From an archaeon (lineage in GTDB: Archaea; Thermoproteota; Nitrososphaeria; Nitrososphaerales; Gagatemarchaeaceae), in assembly GCA_021851265.1 (NCBI GenBank), contig JAJZIG010000005.1:1-38333 (forward strand): a stretch of 38,333 nt of DNA, in the 5' to 3' direction. Positions 1 through 7,681 of the stretch are shown here, in pieces; position 1 is the stretch's first letter, and each line of letters starts with the position of its first letter. The position numbers and the translations under genes are program-made. The notes below the pieces were generated by a model. It searched no databases. It had not been told where the DNA came from and saw only the letters and a list, made by a program, of their open reading frames with translations.

Positions 1-950
1 TAGACCTCCTTCACCTTCCTGAACGACGTCTCGATCCCCCAACGCCTCCTGTACTCCTTCGGTATCTCCGCGACAAGGCTCATGGCGTTCCTCGCCTCGA
101 CGTTGGTGGCGAAGGGGATGAGCTTCCCCTTCTTCTCGCTCCAGCAGACCACCATGGTGAAGGACGCCTCCTCGACCTGGTGGCTGTCCCGGATGGAGAA
201 GGGCAACCGGCCCTCCCTCCCGAAGGTGTCCACCTCGCGCTGGACCCTCTCGTTGCAGACGCAGGGCATGACGAACTCCAGCCCGAGCCCCTTCAGCAGG
301 TTGATGCACTCCACGGTGAAGAAGGCCCTGTCGAGCAGGAGGAGCCTGACCTTCACCCCCCCGCCTCCCGGCCTCCTCTACCGGCTCCCTGACGACGTCG
401 ACCTTGACGTCCAGGAGGGTCACGGGCCTCGAGTAGACACAGAGCCTCACGCCGTCCTGGACGACGGATATGGTGGCGTGCTCGTAGAAGCGGTCCGTCC
501 CCCTCTCGTGCTTGCTCCTCGTCACGTACCTGTTGAACTCCCCGTAGTAGGGGACCTTGGTGTAGTCGACGGCGCAGGCGACGGGCCTGTGGAGCAGACC
601 GAGCCTGGACGCGACGGAGAGGACGGCGTCGTTGACCTCCCTCAGCCTCGAATCCCAGTCGGCACGGTCCAGCTTCTTCAGCCTGTAGAGGAACGCGCCT
701 CCGCAGGGGGAGTCGAGGCCGTACCTCAGCGCCAGGCCGTCCATGGTCGACTCGGCGTACCCTCCGCTCATGGAGAGCTGCATCAGCCCCGTGTAGACGA
801 CGTCCGGCCGGTAGTGGGCGTTGGGAGCTGAAGTGAGAGTCACGTATTTGTCAAACAGCTCCAACGCGAGGGAATATGCATGGAGGCACGCCCTCACGTC
901 TCGCATCCTCTTGCCGGGCATCCTGCCGAACAGTTGACTGGAGATCATGG
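1..950 (-). pseudogene. DDE transposase (IS4-superfamily type), frameshifted and cut by window edge
   Basis: Reading the minus strand from an ATG at 950 gives MISSQLFGRMPGKRMRD and continues to about position 360. It then resumes in another frame to position 1, where the window ends. The first part holds the likely first catalytic Asp (AVDYTKVPYYGEF). The second part holds the second Asp (LLLLDRAFFTVECI) and, near the window edge, a Y-R-E-K type signature with the catalytic Glu (YRRRWGIETSFRKVKE). The break is at a run of seven C on the plus strand (356-362, seven G in the coding strand); six would restore the frame. The fold and DDE order fit IS4-superfamily elements, but I cannot assign the exact family, and the terminal repeats were not identified. 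It is either a decayed copy, a sequencing slip, or a +1 frameshifting gene. Confidence 0.8.
356..362 (-). other. Seven-base homopolymer at the transposase frameshift
   Basis: A run of seven C on the plus strand lies exactly where the transposase reading frame breaks. Upstream of it the frame reads the first DDE Asp; one base fewer would join this to the frame holding the second Asp and the Glu. Confidence 0.7.
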
Positions 951-1040
951 GTGCCCGGGGGAGGGTACGCCTAACCGCACCCAGCTCAAGGAGGCTCTAC
1001 AACCGACTCAGTTTTCGATTGACTGTGCTGCTCAAAACGG

Positions 1041-1050
1041 TTAATACATA
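1041..1050 (+). promoter_or_regulatory. Likely TATA box for the surface protein
   Basis: The sequence TTAATACATA lies 34 nt before the ATG at 1079. That fits the spacing seen before other genes here and supports 1079 rather than GTG 1132 as the original start. Confidence 0.45.
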
Positions 1051-1131
1051 GGCTCGTCCGTTGCGGGTACGCAGGGATATGGCCTGATAAAGACCGGGTC
1101 AGCCCGCACCAGCGGTGCCTCAGTCGTCATA

Positions 1132-4065
1132 GTGGTCTTTCTCATCGCCACAGGTGTCGTCGGCATTGCCGGTCACGGAACCGGTCCCAAATCTCAGGCC
1201 GGTTCTGCGCCGACCCTGATTACCGCCGACAAGAACCGGAGCTCCGGGGGAGGGGATTCATCCGAGGCTCCCGCTCTTCTCGGTCCGCTCCCCGCTATCT
1301 TGAACGCCGCGCCCGCAGGCGCCTCGCCTGCCTCATGCTACGGACCGTGCACCCAAAACGGAATCTGGGCAGGCTGGCTGTTCTGCGGTCAGACGCTGAA
1401 TGCGTGGGCTGATTCATACGGCGCCGTGCACTACTTTTGCAATTACAATTCTGACCAACCCAATCCGAGCGCCACCTTCTCCGGCGTCAAAGCAAGTTGG
1501 AACCTTCCGGACGTACTGCCCACCCCCGCGCCCAGCGGCAGCGACCAGTGCACCTCGGCCGCGCCCTCCGGAGGCTACGAGTACCTTTACCAGTGGCTGG
1601 GCCTTGGGGGGGATGGGGACGCGTCCAGCATGACCACCAGTCCCCTCGTCCAGGCGGGGATCAGCGAAACTGTGGCCTGCACCGGGTCCAGCCTCAATGT
1701 GAGCTTCGAGCCCTGGTTCGAAGCTGTCTCCGAGGACCCCACCCCGAAAGCCTGCCCGTCAAACTCCGACGGCTCCTCAGGCAGCTCCTCTGGCAGCGTT
1801 GACGCCATCAAAGCAGGGATGAAGGTCAAGGTCTCGGTCGAAATCCCGCAGAACGACACGGCGAAACAGACGTTTGAGGTCAAATATGAAATTGAAGTGG
1901 ACGCCAGCAACGGAAGCCCGGTCTTCATATGCAATGAGGACGAGCAGGTTCATCTGGTGTTCCTTGGCAACTCGATCGAGATGGAATTGGAGGTCCCCTC
2001 GGCAGGTCTAATCGCCGGGGACAGCAGTCTCCCCCTGGGCAGCACAGACCCTGCCTGGGGGTGCCCATCCAACTCGAACGGGTTCTCCCTGACGCCGGCG
2101 TTCTCGGAGATAAACGTGACCAACTTCCAGTACGAAGGCGGTCCCCCGAGCCCAAACAACGTGTTCATCCCCGGGTTCCCCGGCGTGAGCAATAATCAAA
2201 AGCTGGACATGAACGGGTGCGACCCGGTGACGGGTTCCGTGACCCAGATCCCCTCCCCGCTGCTCGGGACCTATTTCACCGAGGACTACGGGGCGTCGCG
2301 GTACGTGAACTCGTACGGATACAGCTGCTACGCGACCCAGTGTTACTCTTACACTGGTTACTTCCCGGGATCCACGGTGACCGTCAGCCCCGGGGGGAGC
2401 ACGCCTGCATACTACCTCCTCGGGACAGGCTACAGCCCAGGCCTCGACGGGGCGTCTCCCATCGCTGCGACGACGGCCAATACGTCCTTGGTAATCGAGT
2501 TCGTCGGCACGTCGGAGACCTACACAACGACCACGACGGGCACTGGGACGAACAATTGCAACGATACCTTCGCACCCGTTTCTCTTCAATACCTGAGTCA
2601 GGGCGGCGGGTTCGGCCCCCCCGAGCTGTCGGTCACAGCCAAGGTGTGCACTCCGGTCACCCCCGGGTACGTCGTCTACGGGGTCGACTTCCAGCTCTGG
2701 TACGCGCCCTCGGCTACTCCCCAGGGCGGCCTCGGGTGCAGCCATTCTTCCTGCCTCAAGCTCTGGGACACGGGCGTGCTGTATAACCCGACCCTTCGGG
2801 TCTACAGCAGTGGTTCCGCCACCCTCGTCATCTGCAGCCCGGTCTATGTGGTGACCGGAACCTCTGCAACGTGCAAAGCGGCGGTCGCCGGCTCCTCCCC
2901 CACCGGGACCGTGACCTGGTCCGCGAGCGCGAAGGGCACGTTCTCACCGTTTCCTTCATGCGCGCTTTCGTCTGGTTCTTGCACAATCGGCTTTACTCCG
3001 ACCCTCACCCCCGCCGCCCCCTATTCGACCGTAACCGTCTTCGCGACATATGGAGGAGACTCGCAGAACGGGGGCAGTTCTGGTTCCTCCTCCCTGTTTG
3101 TGACTACCAAACAGGATTCCTCAACGAAGGTGGTCTGTGCGGCGTCATCATATGTCGGCTCTGCCGTGTCCGGGAGCTGTACCGTGACAGTGACCGGCAA
3201 TTGCCCATTCTTCCTCGGCTACTGCTTCCCCTCCCCCGCTGGGATAGTCAACTGGTCTTCCAACGGGACTGGGTCATTGGTGCCCGCCGACTGCTCACTC
3301 GTCTTCCCCCCCATCTGGCCTGGCATGGGAGAACCGCCCGGAAGTTGCACGGTACGCTTCACCCTGTCCCCCGCCTCGGGGACATCGTTCACAATCACTG
3401 GACTCTACGCGGGCGATTACCTCTACAAAGGATCCTCCGACACCGTTTCTCTGACTGCGCCCGCCAAGCCGGCGTCATCCACTTCAGCAAGCTGTACGCC
3501 TTCGTCCTTGACCGTCAGGGCCTCAACCACGTGCACCGCGAGGGTGACCGGCTCATCCCCCACAGGAAATGTCACTTGGTCCACAACCGGGATTTGGGAC
3601 TTCTCCTCGAGCTGGTGCACCCTGTCCGCGGGTTCGTGTTCTGTAACCTACACTCCGACAGTCCCTGCTTCTCCGGTAAACATTACAGCGACCTATTCGG
3701 GAGACTTGAATAACGGTGGCAGCTCGGGGACCTTCTCCCTGGCCGTCAGTTCCGTCACGACGACCTCCACGACTTCCGCAACTTCAACGACTTCCATGAC
3801 TCTCTCATCCGTCTCTACGACTTCCGTTACTCAGTCCACGGTCTCCAAGACCACAGGTAGCGGTTCGACATCCTCCGCGACCTCTTCGGGCACCGTCGCC
3901 ACGTCCACCGGCGTCTCGACAACCGGTTCAGCCACCTCGACCTCACCCCAATCCGGGGGGTCCTCCGCCGTGTCTGCAGCGCTATCTTTCGTTGCAGGGG
4001 TTTTAATCGCCAGCGTCGTATTCATGCTGCTCATTAGGCGGGGAATAGGGGTCAAGAAAGGATAG
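1132..4065 (+). CDS. Membrane-anchored surface protein with G1 (eqolisin-like) peptidase domain and Ig-like repeats
   Basis: The 977-residue reading frame from GTG 1132 lacks the front of a signal peptide. The open frame continues upstream, and an ATG at 1079 would give a perfect signal sequence if one base were added in its second or third codon. Residues about 75-330 follow the order of G1 glutamic peptidases: WAGW, a WLGLGGDG strand, SPLVQAG with Gln174 as the likely catalytic Gln, EPWFEA, and SIEMELEVPS with Glu283 as the likely catalytic Glu. Three Ig-like repeats follow (about 566-660, 665-773, 782-877), each with paired Cys and the pattern SPTG-VTWS...GDxxNGGSSG. Next come a Ser/Thr-rich stalk (878-945), probably glycosylated, and one C-terminal membrane helix with a basic end (RRGIGVKKG). 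Family members are acid-active endopeptidases; activity here is inferred. Confidence 0.75.
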   Translation: MVFLIATGVVGIAGHGTGPKSQAGSAPTLITADKNRSSGGGDSSEAPALLGPLPAILNAAPAGASPASCYGPCTQNGIWAGWLFCGQTLNAWADSYGAVHYFCNYNSDQPNPSATFSGVKASWNLPDVLPTPAPSGSDQCTSAAPSGGYEYLYQWLGLGGDGDASSMTTSPLVQAGISETVACTGSSLNVSFEPWFEAVSEDPTPKACPSNSDGSSGSSSGSVDAIKAGMKVKVSVEIPQNDTAKQTFEVKYEIEVDASNGSPVFICNEDEQVHLVFLGNSIEMELEVPSAGLIAGDSSLPLGSTDPAWGCPSNSNGFSLTPAFSEINVTNFQYEGGPPSPNNVFIPGFPGVSNNQKLDMNGCDPVTGSVTQIPSPLLGTYFTEDYGASRYVNSYGYSCYATQCYSYTGYFPGSTVTVSPGGSTPAYYLLGTGYSPGLDGASPIAATTANTSLVIEFVGTSETYTTTTTGTGTNNCNDTFAPVSLQYLSQGGGFGPPELSVTAKVCTPVTPGYVVYGVDFQLWYAPSATPQGGLGCSHSSCLKLWDTGVLYNPTLRVYSSGSATLVICSPVYVVTGTSATCKAAVAGSSPTGTVTWSASAKGTFSPFPSCALSSGSCTIGFTPTLTPAAPYSTVTVFATYGGDSQNGGSSGSSSLFVTTKQDSSTKVVCAASSYVGSAVSGSCTVTVTGNCPFFLGYCFPSPAGIVNWSSNGTGSLVPADCSLVFPPIWPGMGEPPGSCTVRFTLSPASGTSFTITGLYAGDYLYKGSSDTVSLTAPAKPASSTSASCTPSSLTVRASTTCTARVTGSSPTGNVTWSTTGIWDFSSSWCTLSAGSCSVTYTPTVPASPVNITATYSGDLNNGGSSGTFSLAVSSVTTTSTTSATSTTSMTLSSVSTTSVTQSTVSKTTGSGSTSSATSSGTVATSTGVSTTGSATSTSPQSGGSSAVSAALSFVAGVLIASVVFMLLIRRGIGVKKG

Positions 4066-4326
4066 GGGCGTCAACTGCGGGCCGGTGCCTTCGGCTGGAT
4101 GAAGTCAATCGCCTTGCTCTCCTGGTGGTCGCCGATATGAGTCTCCGGCCCTGGAACGACATCGAGGCACAACCGATGATGAAAGAGAACGCCTCTTGCC
4201 CACCGAAGACTTGTAGTCGCGAGTCAGAGGACATGCGAAAGTCTTCATACCGATAGCGGACGCCACCAAGAAGCAGATCGCCCAGAAGAGGATGGACCAC
4301 GTCGGGCCAGACGGTGGCCGGGGGGA
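4066..4326 (-). other. Gap with possible gene remnant
   Basis: No intact gene is visible. On the minus strand, fragments in two frames look protein-like: VFGGQEAFSFIIGCASMSF, then ETHIGDHQESKAIDFIQPK with a stop soon after. A similar AFSF-containing fragment occurs at about 15110-15220. I do not recognise the family; it may be chance. Confidence 0.25.
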
Positions 4327-4674
4327 CTAATGTGCTCCGCAGCCGCAGGAATCCGAACGAACGTTTGGATTGTCTATCTTGAAACCGGTCCTCTGCAGGC
4401 TTTCAACGAAGTCAATCTTCGACCCCCTGAGCACCTCAGCATCAGCCTTTGCGGCCATGACCCTGAGTCCGCCCACCTCTTCGACGACGTCTGCTTCACC
4501 CGGGAGCTTTTCGAGGCTCAACGCGTATCTGTACCCACCACTGCATGCACATCCGCCCCCCTGATAGACCTCGATTTTCAGATAGGAATCGGTAGCCTTC
4601 TCCTGTTCCAGCACCTGGCCTATCTTCTCGCGGGCTTCGGGCGTGAACACTACGAGCGGCTGTAACTCTTGCAT
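4327..4674 (-). CDS. A-type iron-sulfur cluster carrier (IscA/ErpA/HesB family)
   Basis: This 115-residue protein has the usual length of A-type carriers, which bind and hand Fe-S clusters to client apoproteins in the cytoplasm. The ligand cysteines are visible: a GGGCACSGGY motif (Cys42, Cys44) in place of the common GGCSG, and a C-terminal CGCG (Cys110, Cys112). I chose ATG 4674 over the upstream GTG 4683 because a TATA-like box centred near 4703 lies 29 nt before it, as at other leaderless genes in this window. The gene stands alone; an insertion sequence ends about 50 bp upstream and has left the promoter intact. The client is unknown. In this genome, heme, aconitase-X and other Fe-S enzymes would be candidates for need. 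Confidence 0.88.
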   Translation of the reverse strand: MQELQPLVVFTPEAREKIGQVLEQEKATDSYLKIEVYQGGGCACSGGYRYALSLEKLPGEADVVEEVGGLRVMAAKADAEVLRGSKIDFVESLQRTGFKIDNPNVRSDSCGCGAH

Positions 4675-4697
4675 ATCAAGCACAGTTGCGGCTTTTC

Positions 4698-4707
4698 CTA
4701 TTTAATT
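4698..4707 (-). promoter_or_regulatory. TATA box of the A-type Fe-S carrier
   Basis: On the minus strand this reads AATTAAATAG, centred 29 nt before ATG 4674. The insertion sequence begins only 16 bp beyond it. Confidence 0.55.
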
Positions 4708-4722
4708 CTTTAGCTGACGGGG

Positions 4723-4739
4723 GCCTTGCGACAAAATTA
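4723..4739 (+). repeat. Left terminal inverted repeat of the insertion sequence
   Basis: The 17 bases match 5961-5977 exactly in reverse complement. The transposase stop codon (TAA on the minus strand, 4737-4739) lies inside it. Confidence 0.9.
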
Positions 4740-5858
4740 CTTCCGTAGCGGGCTGAGGAACTCTGGTTGCACGTACGCCATGTAGACACACCTCCTGATG
4801 TTGTAGGTGTACACCCGGAGGGACCCCGCGGCGTCCCTCCTCCAAGTGAGCCTCCTCCTGATCTTCCAGGGGAACCTCGTCTTGTCCACCGAGTTGACTG
4901 TCTCGGATATGGAGCGCATGTGGTACTCCCTCAGCCACCCCTGGGGGTGGTCGACGAATCCGTGGTGCATGTTGTTCCACGAGGGGACGCCGTGACTGTC
5001 GAATGTCGCGTTGACTCTCGGGAAAAAGCATGGCCTGGCCCCGTACTGCGACACCAGGGCGCAGTTGTCCCTGGTCGCGTGCAGGGCGTCCCCGAGCACT
5101 GCATCCATCCTTGGACAATTGATTCGGGTCTGGGAGAGGACCCCAGGGAACATGGAGAGCTCCCCGACCGAATGGTCGGAGGTCGTCTCGAACCCTGCTA
5201 CGAGCTTTGTATGCACTCCGACCGATTCCACTGTGTACTGGAAGTCGCTCCTGGATGATGGCCAGCTGCTGGACGAGGCTGACGACGACGAGGAGTTGGC
5301 TGCCTCCTTCTTCCTCTGCTCCGAGCGGACGGACTCGTAGTTTGTCTTGCTCGACGTCGGGTTGCCTGTCCCGTCCACCGAGAGCGTTGTCTCGCCTGCG
5401 TTCCCGTACTCGTTGGTGATCCTGAAGACCTCCCGGAGAACCTCCGACACGGGACCGGGGTCATACCCCCTCTCGATGGTCTTGTAGCTGAACTCGTTCG
5501 CTATCCCCAGCTTCTCCTTGAAGAGGTACACCAGGCCAGCCGCCACCCGGTCGGAGACCCCGAAGTACGACTGGAGGAGGAGCGCCTTGGCCACATCCCC
5601 CGCAGGGAAGGGGGGTCTTCCTCTCCTCCCCATCCTCGACCTCTCGGGCATGCGGGATGAGGCCAGGTTCACGAACCTCCTGATCAGGCCGAGCGTGTCA
5701 GACATCTCGTGGAGCTGAGCCTCGTTGTAGGAGGCCCAGTCGAGGGACCTCTTCGGCCGCCCGTCGTAGTGGAATGTCCCTGACCTGACCGACTTGACCA
5801 GCTCCCGCAGCTCGTCGGTGGTGTGCCTCTCGGTCAACAGAGAGGAGCGGTGCGTCAC
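4737..5858 (-). CDS. Intact DDE transposase of the insertion sequence
   Basis: This 373-residue protein catalyses DNA cutting and joining at the element ends. The likely catalytic triad is Asp162 (LSVDGTGNPTSS), Asp257 (LGDALHATRDN) and Glu319 (RSISETVNSVDKTRFP), in the order and spacing of RNase H-like DDE transposases. The C-terminal basic stretch (WKIRRRLTWRRD) fits the helix after the Glu. An odd Ser-rich, low-complexity stretch lies at residues 189-201 between the first and second Asp, perhaps a flexible linker. The family resembles archaeal IS4/IS5-like elements; I cannot fix the ISfinder group. The frame is open from ATG 5858 to a stop in the left terminal repeat. Confidence 0.87.
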   Translation of the reverse strand: MTHRSSLLTERHTTDELRELVKSVRSGTFHYDGRPKRSLDWASYNEAQLHEMSDTLGLIRRFVNLASSRMPERSRMGRRGRPPFPAGDVAKALLLQSYFGVSDRVAAGLVYLFKEKLGIANEFSYKTIERGYDPGPVSEVLREVFRITNEYGNAGETTLSVDGTGNPTSSKTNYESVRSEQRKKEAANSSSSSASSSSWPSSRSDFQYTVESVGVHTKLVAGFETTSDHSVGELSMFPGVLSQTRINCPRMDAVLGDALHATRDNCALVSQYGARPCFFPRVNATFDSHGVPSWNNMHHGFVDHPQGWLREYHMRSISETVNSVDKTRFPWKIRRRLTWRRDAAGSLRVYTYNIRRCVYMAYVQPEFLSPLRK

Positions 5859-5949
5859 GCTTCATTTAACCCCGAGCGTGTCGGCGCCTGAACAGGCTTG
5901 TAACAGGGACCGCATCAACGGGCAGATATCGTCGGCCGGTCAAGAAGAA

Positions 5950-6129
5950 TCAGGGGAGCTTAATTTTGTCGCAAGGCTGAAGATCGGGCGTCATCGGCCG
6001 CCCCTCGTCGAGAGGCGCGGACAACTCCTCCAGCCCCTCCGTCAGCTCCTCCCGCCGGGAGGCGGATAAGAGCCCGAACGGCCTTGGCGAAGTAGCCTGG
6101 CCCTTGCGTCGGTTCTTACCCGCGGCCAT
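5950..6129 (-). CDS. Small hypothetical protein, 3' end replaced by the insertion sequence
   Basis: A 59-residue frame starts at ATG 6129 (MAAGKNRRKGQATSPRPFG) and runs through an acidic stretch (SRREELTEGLEELSAPLDEG). Its last eight or so codons and stop lie in the terminal repeat and inside the element. I do not recognise it. Codon use looks protein-like, but it has no clear promoter at the usual spacing. If real, the insertion has changed its C-terminus. Confidence 0.3.
   Translation of the reverse strand: MAAGKNRRKGQATSPRPFGLLSASRREELTEGLEELSAPLDEGRPMTPDLQPCDKIKLP
5961..5977 (-). repeat. Right terminal inverted repeat of the insertion sequence
   Basis: Exact reverse complement of 4723-4739. 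Confidence 0.9.
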
Positions 6130-6247
6130 CGAAGCCTTAAATCGCTCCGCGGCTCGAGCTCAGAGCGGGCTCAAAATTCTCTCATCATTCGTCAACATGG
6201 AAGCCGGAGGAACAATCAATAACCGTCCCCCGGAAGGGTGAAGACAG

Positions 6248-7186
6248 ATGGGCCTTAGCGCGGATTTCCTTGGCAGGGATGTCGTCAGCGCCCGCGACTT
6301 CAAGCGGGACCAGTACGATGAGATACTCCGGGCCGTCGAAGACCTAGAGAAGAACAACACGAGCCTTGACGGCGCCCTGAAGGGGAAGCTCGCCGCGCTG
6401 CTGTTCTTCGAGCCGTCCACGCGCACCTACTCCAGCTTCCAGATCGCGGCGGAGAAGCTGGGGATGGCCGTCTCCGGGTTCGCGGGGCCTACTGGTTCGT
6501 CCATAACGAAGGGGGAGACCCTCCACGACACCGTCCGCATGTTCGAAGGGTATGGCGCCGACGTGTTCGTCATCAGGCACTCGAAGATGGGCGCGGCCAG
6601 GTTCGCCGCCGAGATCTCCGACGTCCCGGTGGTGAGCGCAGGGGACGGGAGCAGGGAGCATCCGACCCAAGCGATGGTCGACCTCTACGCGATCAGGAAG
6701 GCGTTCGGGAAGATAGACGGCCTCAAGGTGGGGATGCTCGGCGACCTGAGGTACGGTCGGACCTCGTCCTCTCTCGCGTACGCGCTCTCCAACTTCGACG
6801 TGGAGATAACTTTCATCGCCCCCGAGGCGCTCCAGATGAGGCCAGAGGTGTCCCACCTCCTCATGCAGAGGGGGGTGACGCCCAAGACGGCGGTGGCCCT
6901 CAAGGACGTGGCGGGGAGCCTGGACGTGCTTTACGTGACCAGGATACAGAAGGAGCGGATTCCCGACCCCACGGAGTACGAGAAGGTCAAGGGGATGTAC
7001 GAGGTGAACCTCGAAGCGCTGAGGGACGCGAAGCCGTCGCTGAAGGTCATGCATCCCCTCCCCAGGATGGACGAGCTCTCGACGGACATCGACGAGACCA
7101 ACTACGCCCAGTACTTCGTGCAGGCCGCCGGCGGGCTCCCCCTGAGGATGGTCCTGCTGAACCTCATACTCGGAGGCGTGAGGTAG
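6248..7186 (+). CDS. pyrB: Aspartate carbamoyltransferase, catalytic chain
   Basis: PyrB joins carbamoyl phosphate and aspartate to give N-carbamoyl-aspartate, the first committed step of pyrimidine synthesis, in the cytoplasm. The 312 residues match the usual length of about 305-310. Key motifs are the carbamoyl-phosphate loop FFEPSTRT (53-60), the HPTQ motif (138-141), GDLRYGRT (165-172) and HPLPR (269-273) followed by the aspartate-side segment. The stop codon directly abuts the start of pyrI, and pyrC follows 6 bp after that, so the three form an operon. PyrI next door implies the allosteric B6R6-type enzyme inhibited by nucleotides. The frame has no defect. Confidence 0.97.
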   Translation: MGLSADFLGRDVVSARDFKRDQYDEILRAVEDLEKNNTSLDGALKGKLAALLFFEPSTRTYSSFQIAAEKLGMAVSGFAGPTGSSITKGETLHDTVRMFEGYGADVFVIRHSKMGAARFAAEISDVPVVSAGDGSREHPTQAMVDLYAIRKAFGKIDGLKVGMLGDLRYGRTSSSLAYALSNFDVEITFIAPEALQMRPEVSHLLMQRGVTPKTAVALKDVAGSLDVLYVTRIQKERIPDPTEYEKVKGMYEVNLEALRDAKPSLKVMHPLPRMDELSTDIDETNYAQYFVQAAGGLPLRMVLLNLILGGVR

Positions 7187-7675
7187 ATGTCCAAGGCCGA
7201 CGGGGAGCGGATGCTGGTCAGCAGGATAGAGGAAGGGACGGTCATAGACCACATCCCGGACTGGCGGGCAGACACCGTCTCCAGGGTCCTCCGGCTAGAC
7301 AAGCTGGCGAAGATGCAGGCGGACATATCGGTCGTGATCCTCCAGAACGTGTCGAGCAAGGGGCTCGGGAGGAAGGACATCATCAAGATAGACAGGTGGC
7401 ACGTGGACGAGAGGGACGCCGACATACTCTGCCTGGTCTTCCCCGGGATCACAGTCAACTTCATCGACGACGGGGAGGTCTCGAAGTACACGCCTCGGGT
7501 CCCGGACACCATAGAGGGGCGCCTGCGCTGCCCCGAGCTCAACTGCATCTCCAACACGGAGCGGGAACCCGTCATCACTAGGTTCGCCACCCTCAAGAAG
7601 GAGAGCATGCTCCAGTGCCAGTACTGCGATGCCCTCCTCGGCTTCGACAAGGTCCCTGACCACGTGAGGACATAG
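7187..7675 (+). CDS. pyrI: Aspartate carbamoyltransferase, regulatory chain
   Basis: PyrI is the 162-residue regulatory subunit that binds nucleotide effectors in its N-terminal domain and docks to PyrB through a C-terminal zinc domain. The four zinc cysteines are visible: Cys115 and Cys120 (CPELNC), Cys144 and Cys147 (CQYC). The N-terminal domain holds VISRIEEGTVIDHI-like and VKLM-like strands typical of the family (here VSRIEEGTVIDHI, DIIKIDRWHVDE). The ATG follows the pyrB stop with no gap, so translation is probably coupled. Confidence 0.96.
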   Translation: MSKADGERMLVSRIEEGTVIDHIPDWRADTVSRVLRLDKLAKMQADISVVILQNVSSKGLGRKDIIKIDRWHVDERDADILCLVFPGITVNFIDDGEVSKYTPRVPDTIEGRLRCPELNCISNTEREPVITRFATLKKESMLQCQYCDALLGFDKVPDHVRT

Positions 7676-7681
7676 GTCCCG

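Larger units (their letters stand above)
4723..5977 (-). mobile_element. Complete insertion sequence with perfect 17-bp terminal inverted repeats
   Basis: About 1255 bp bounded by GCCTTGCGACAAAATTA (4723-4739) and its exact reverse complement (5961-5977). It carries one transposase gene on the minus strand, whose stop codon lies inside the left repeat. I see no clear target-site duplication next to the repeats. The intact frame and perfect ends suggest a recent or still functional copy. Confidence 0.88.

Noticed and set aside
82-831. Long plus-strand frame (249 residues) across the first kilobase
   Set aside because: It lies opposite the transposase fragments, which carry real DDE motifs; the frame is Pro/Val/Arg-rich antisense typical of GC-rich DNA.
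2008-2745. Minus-strand frame of 245 residues inside the surface-protein gene
   Set aside because: Antisense shadow with no motif; the plus frame has clear domains and a membrane anchor.
6344-7252. Minus-strand frame of 302 residues opposite pyrB
   Set aside because: His/Pro/Arg-rich shadow of a certain gene.
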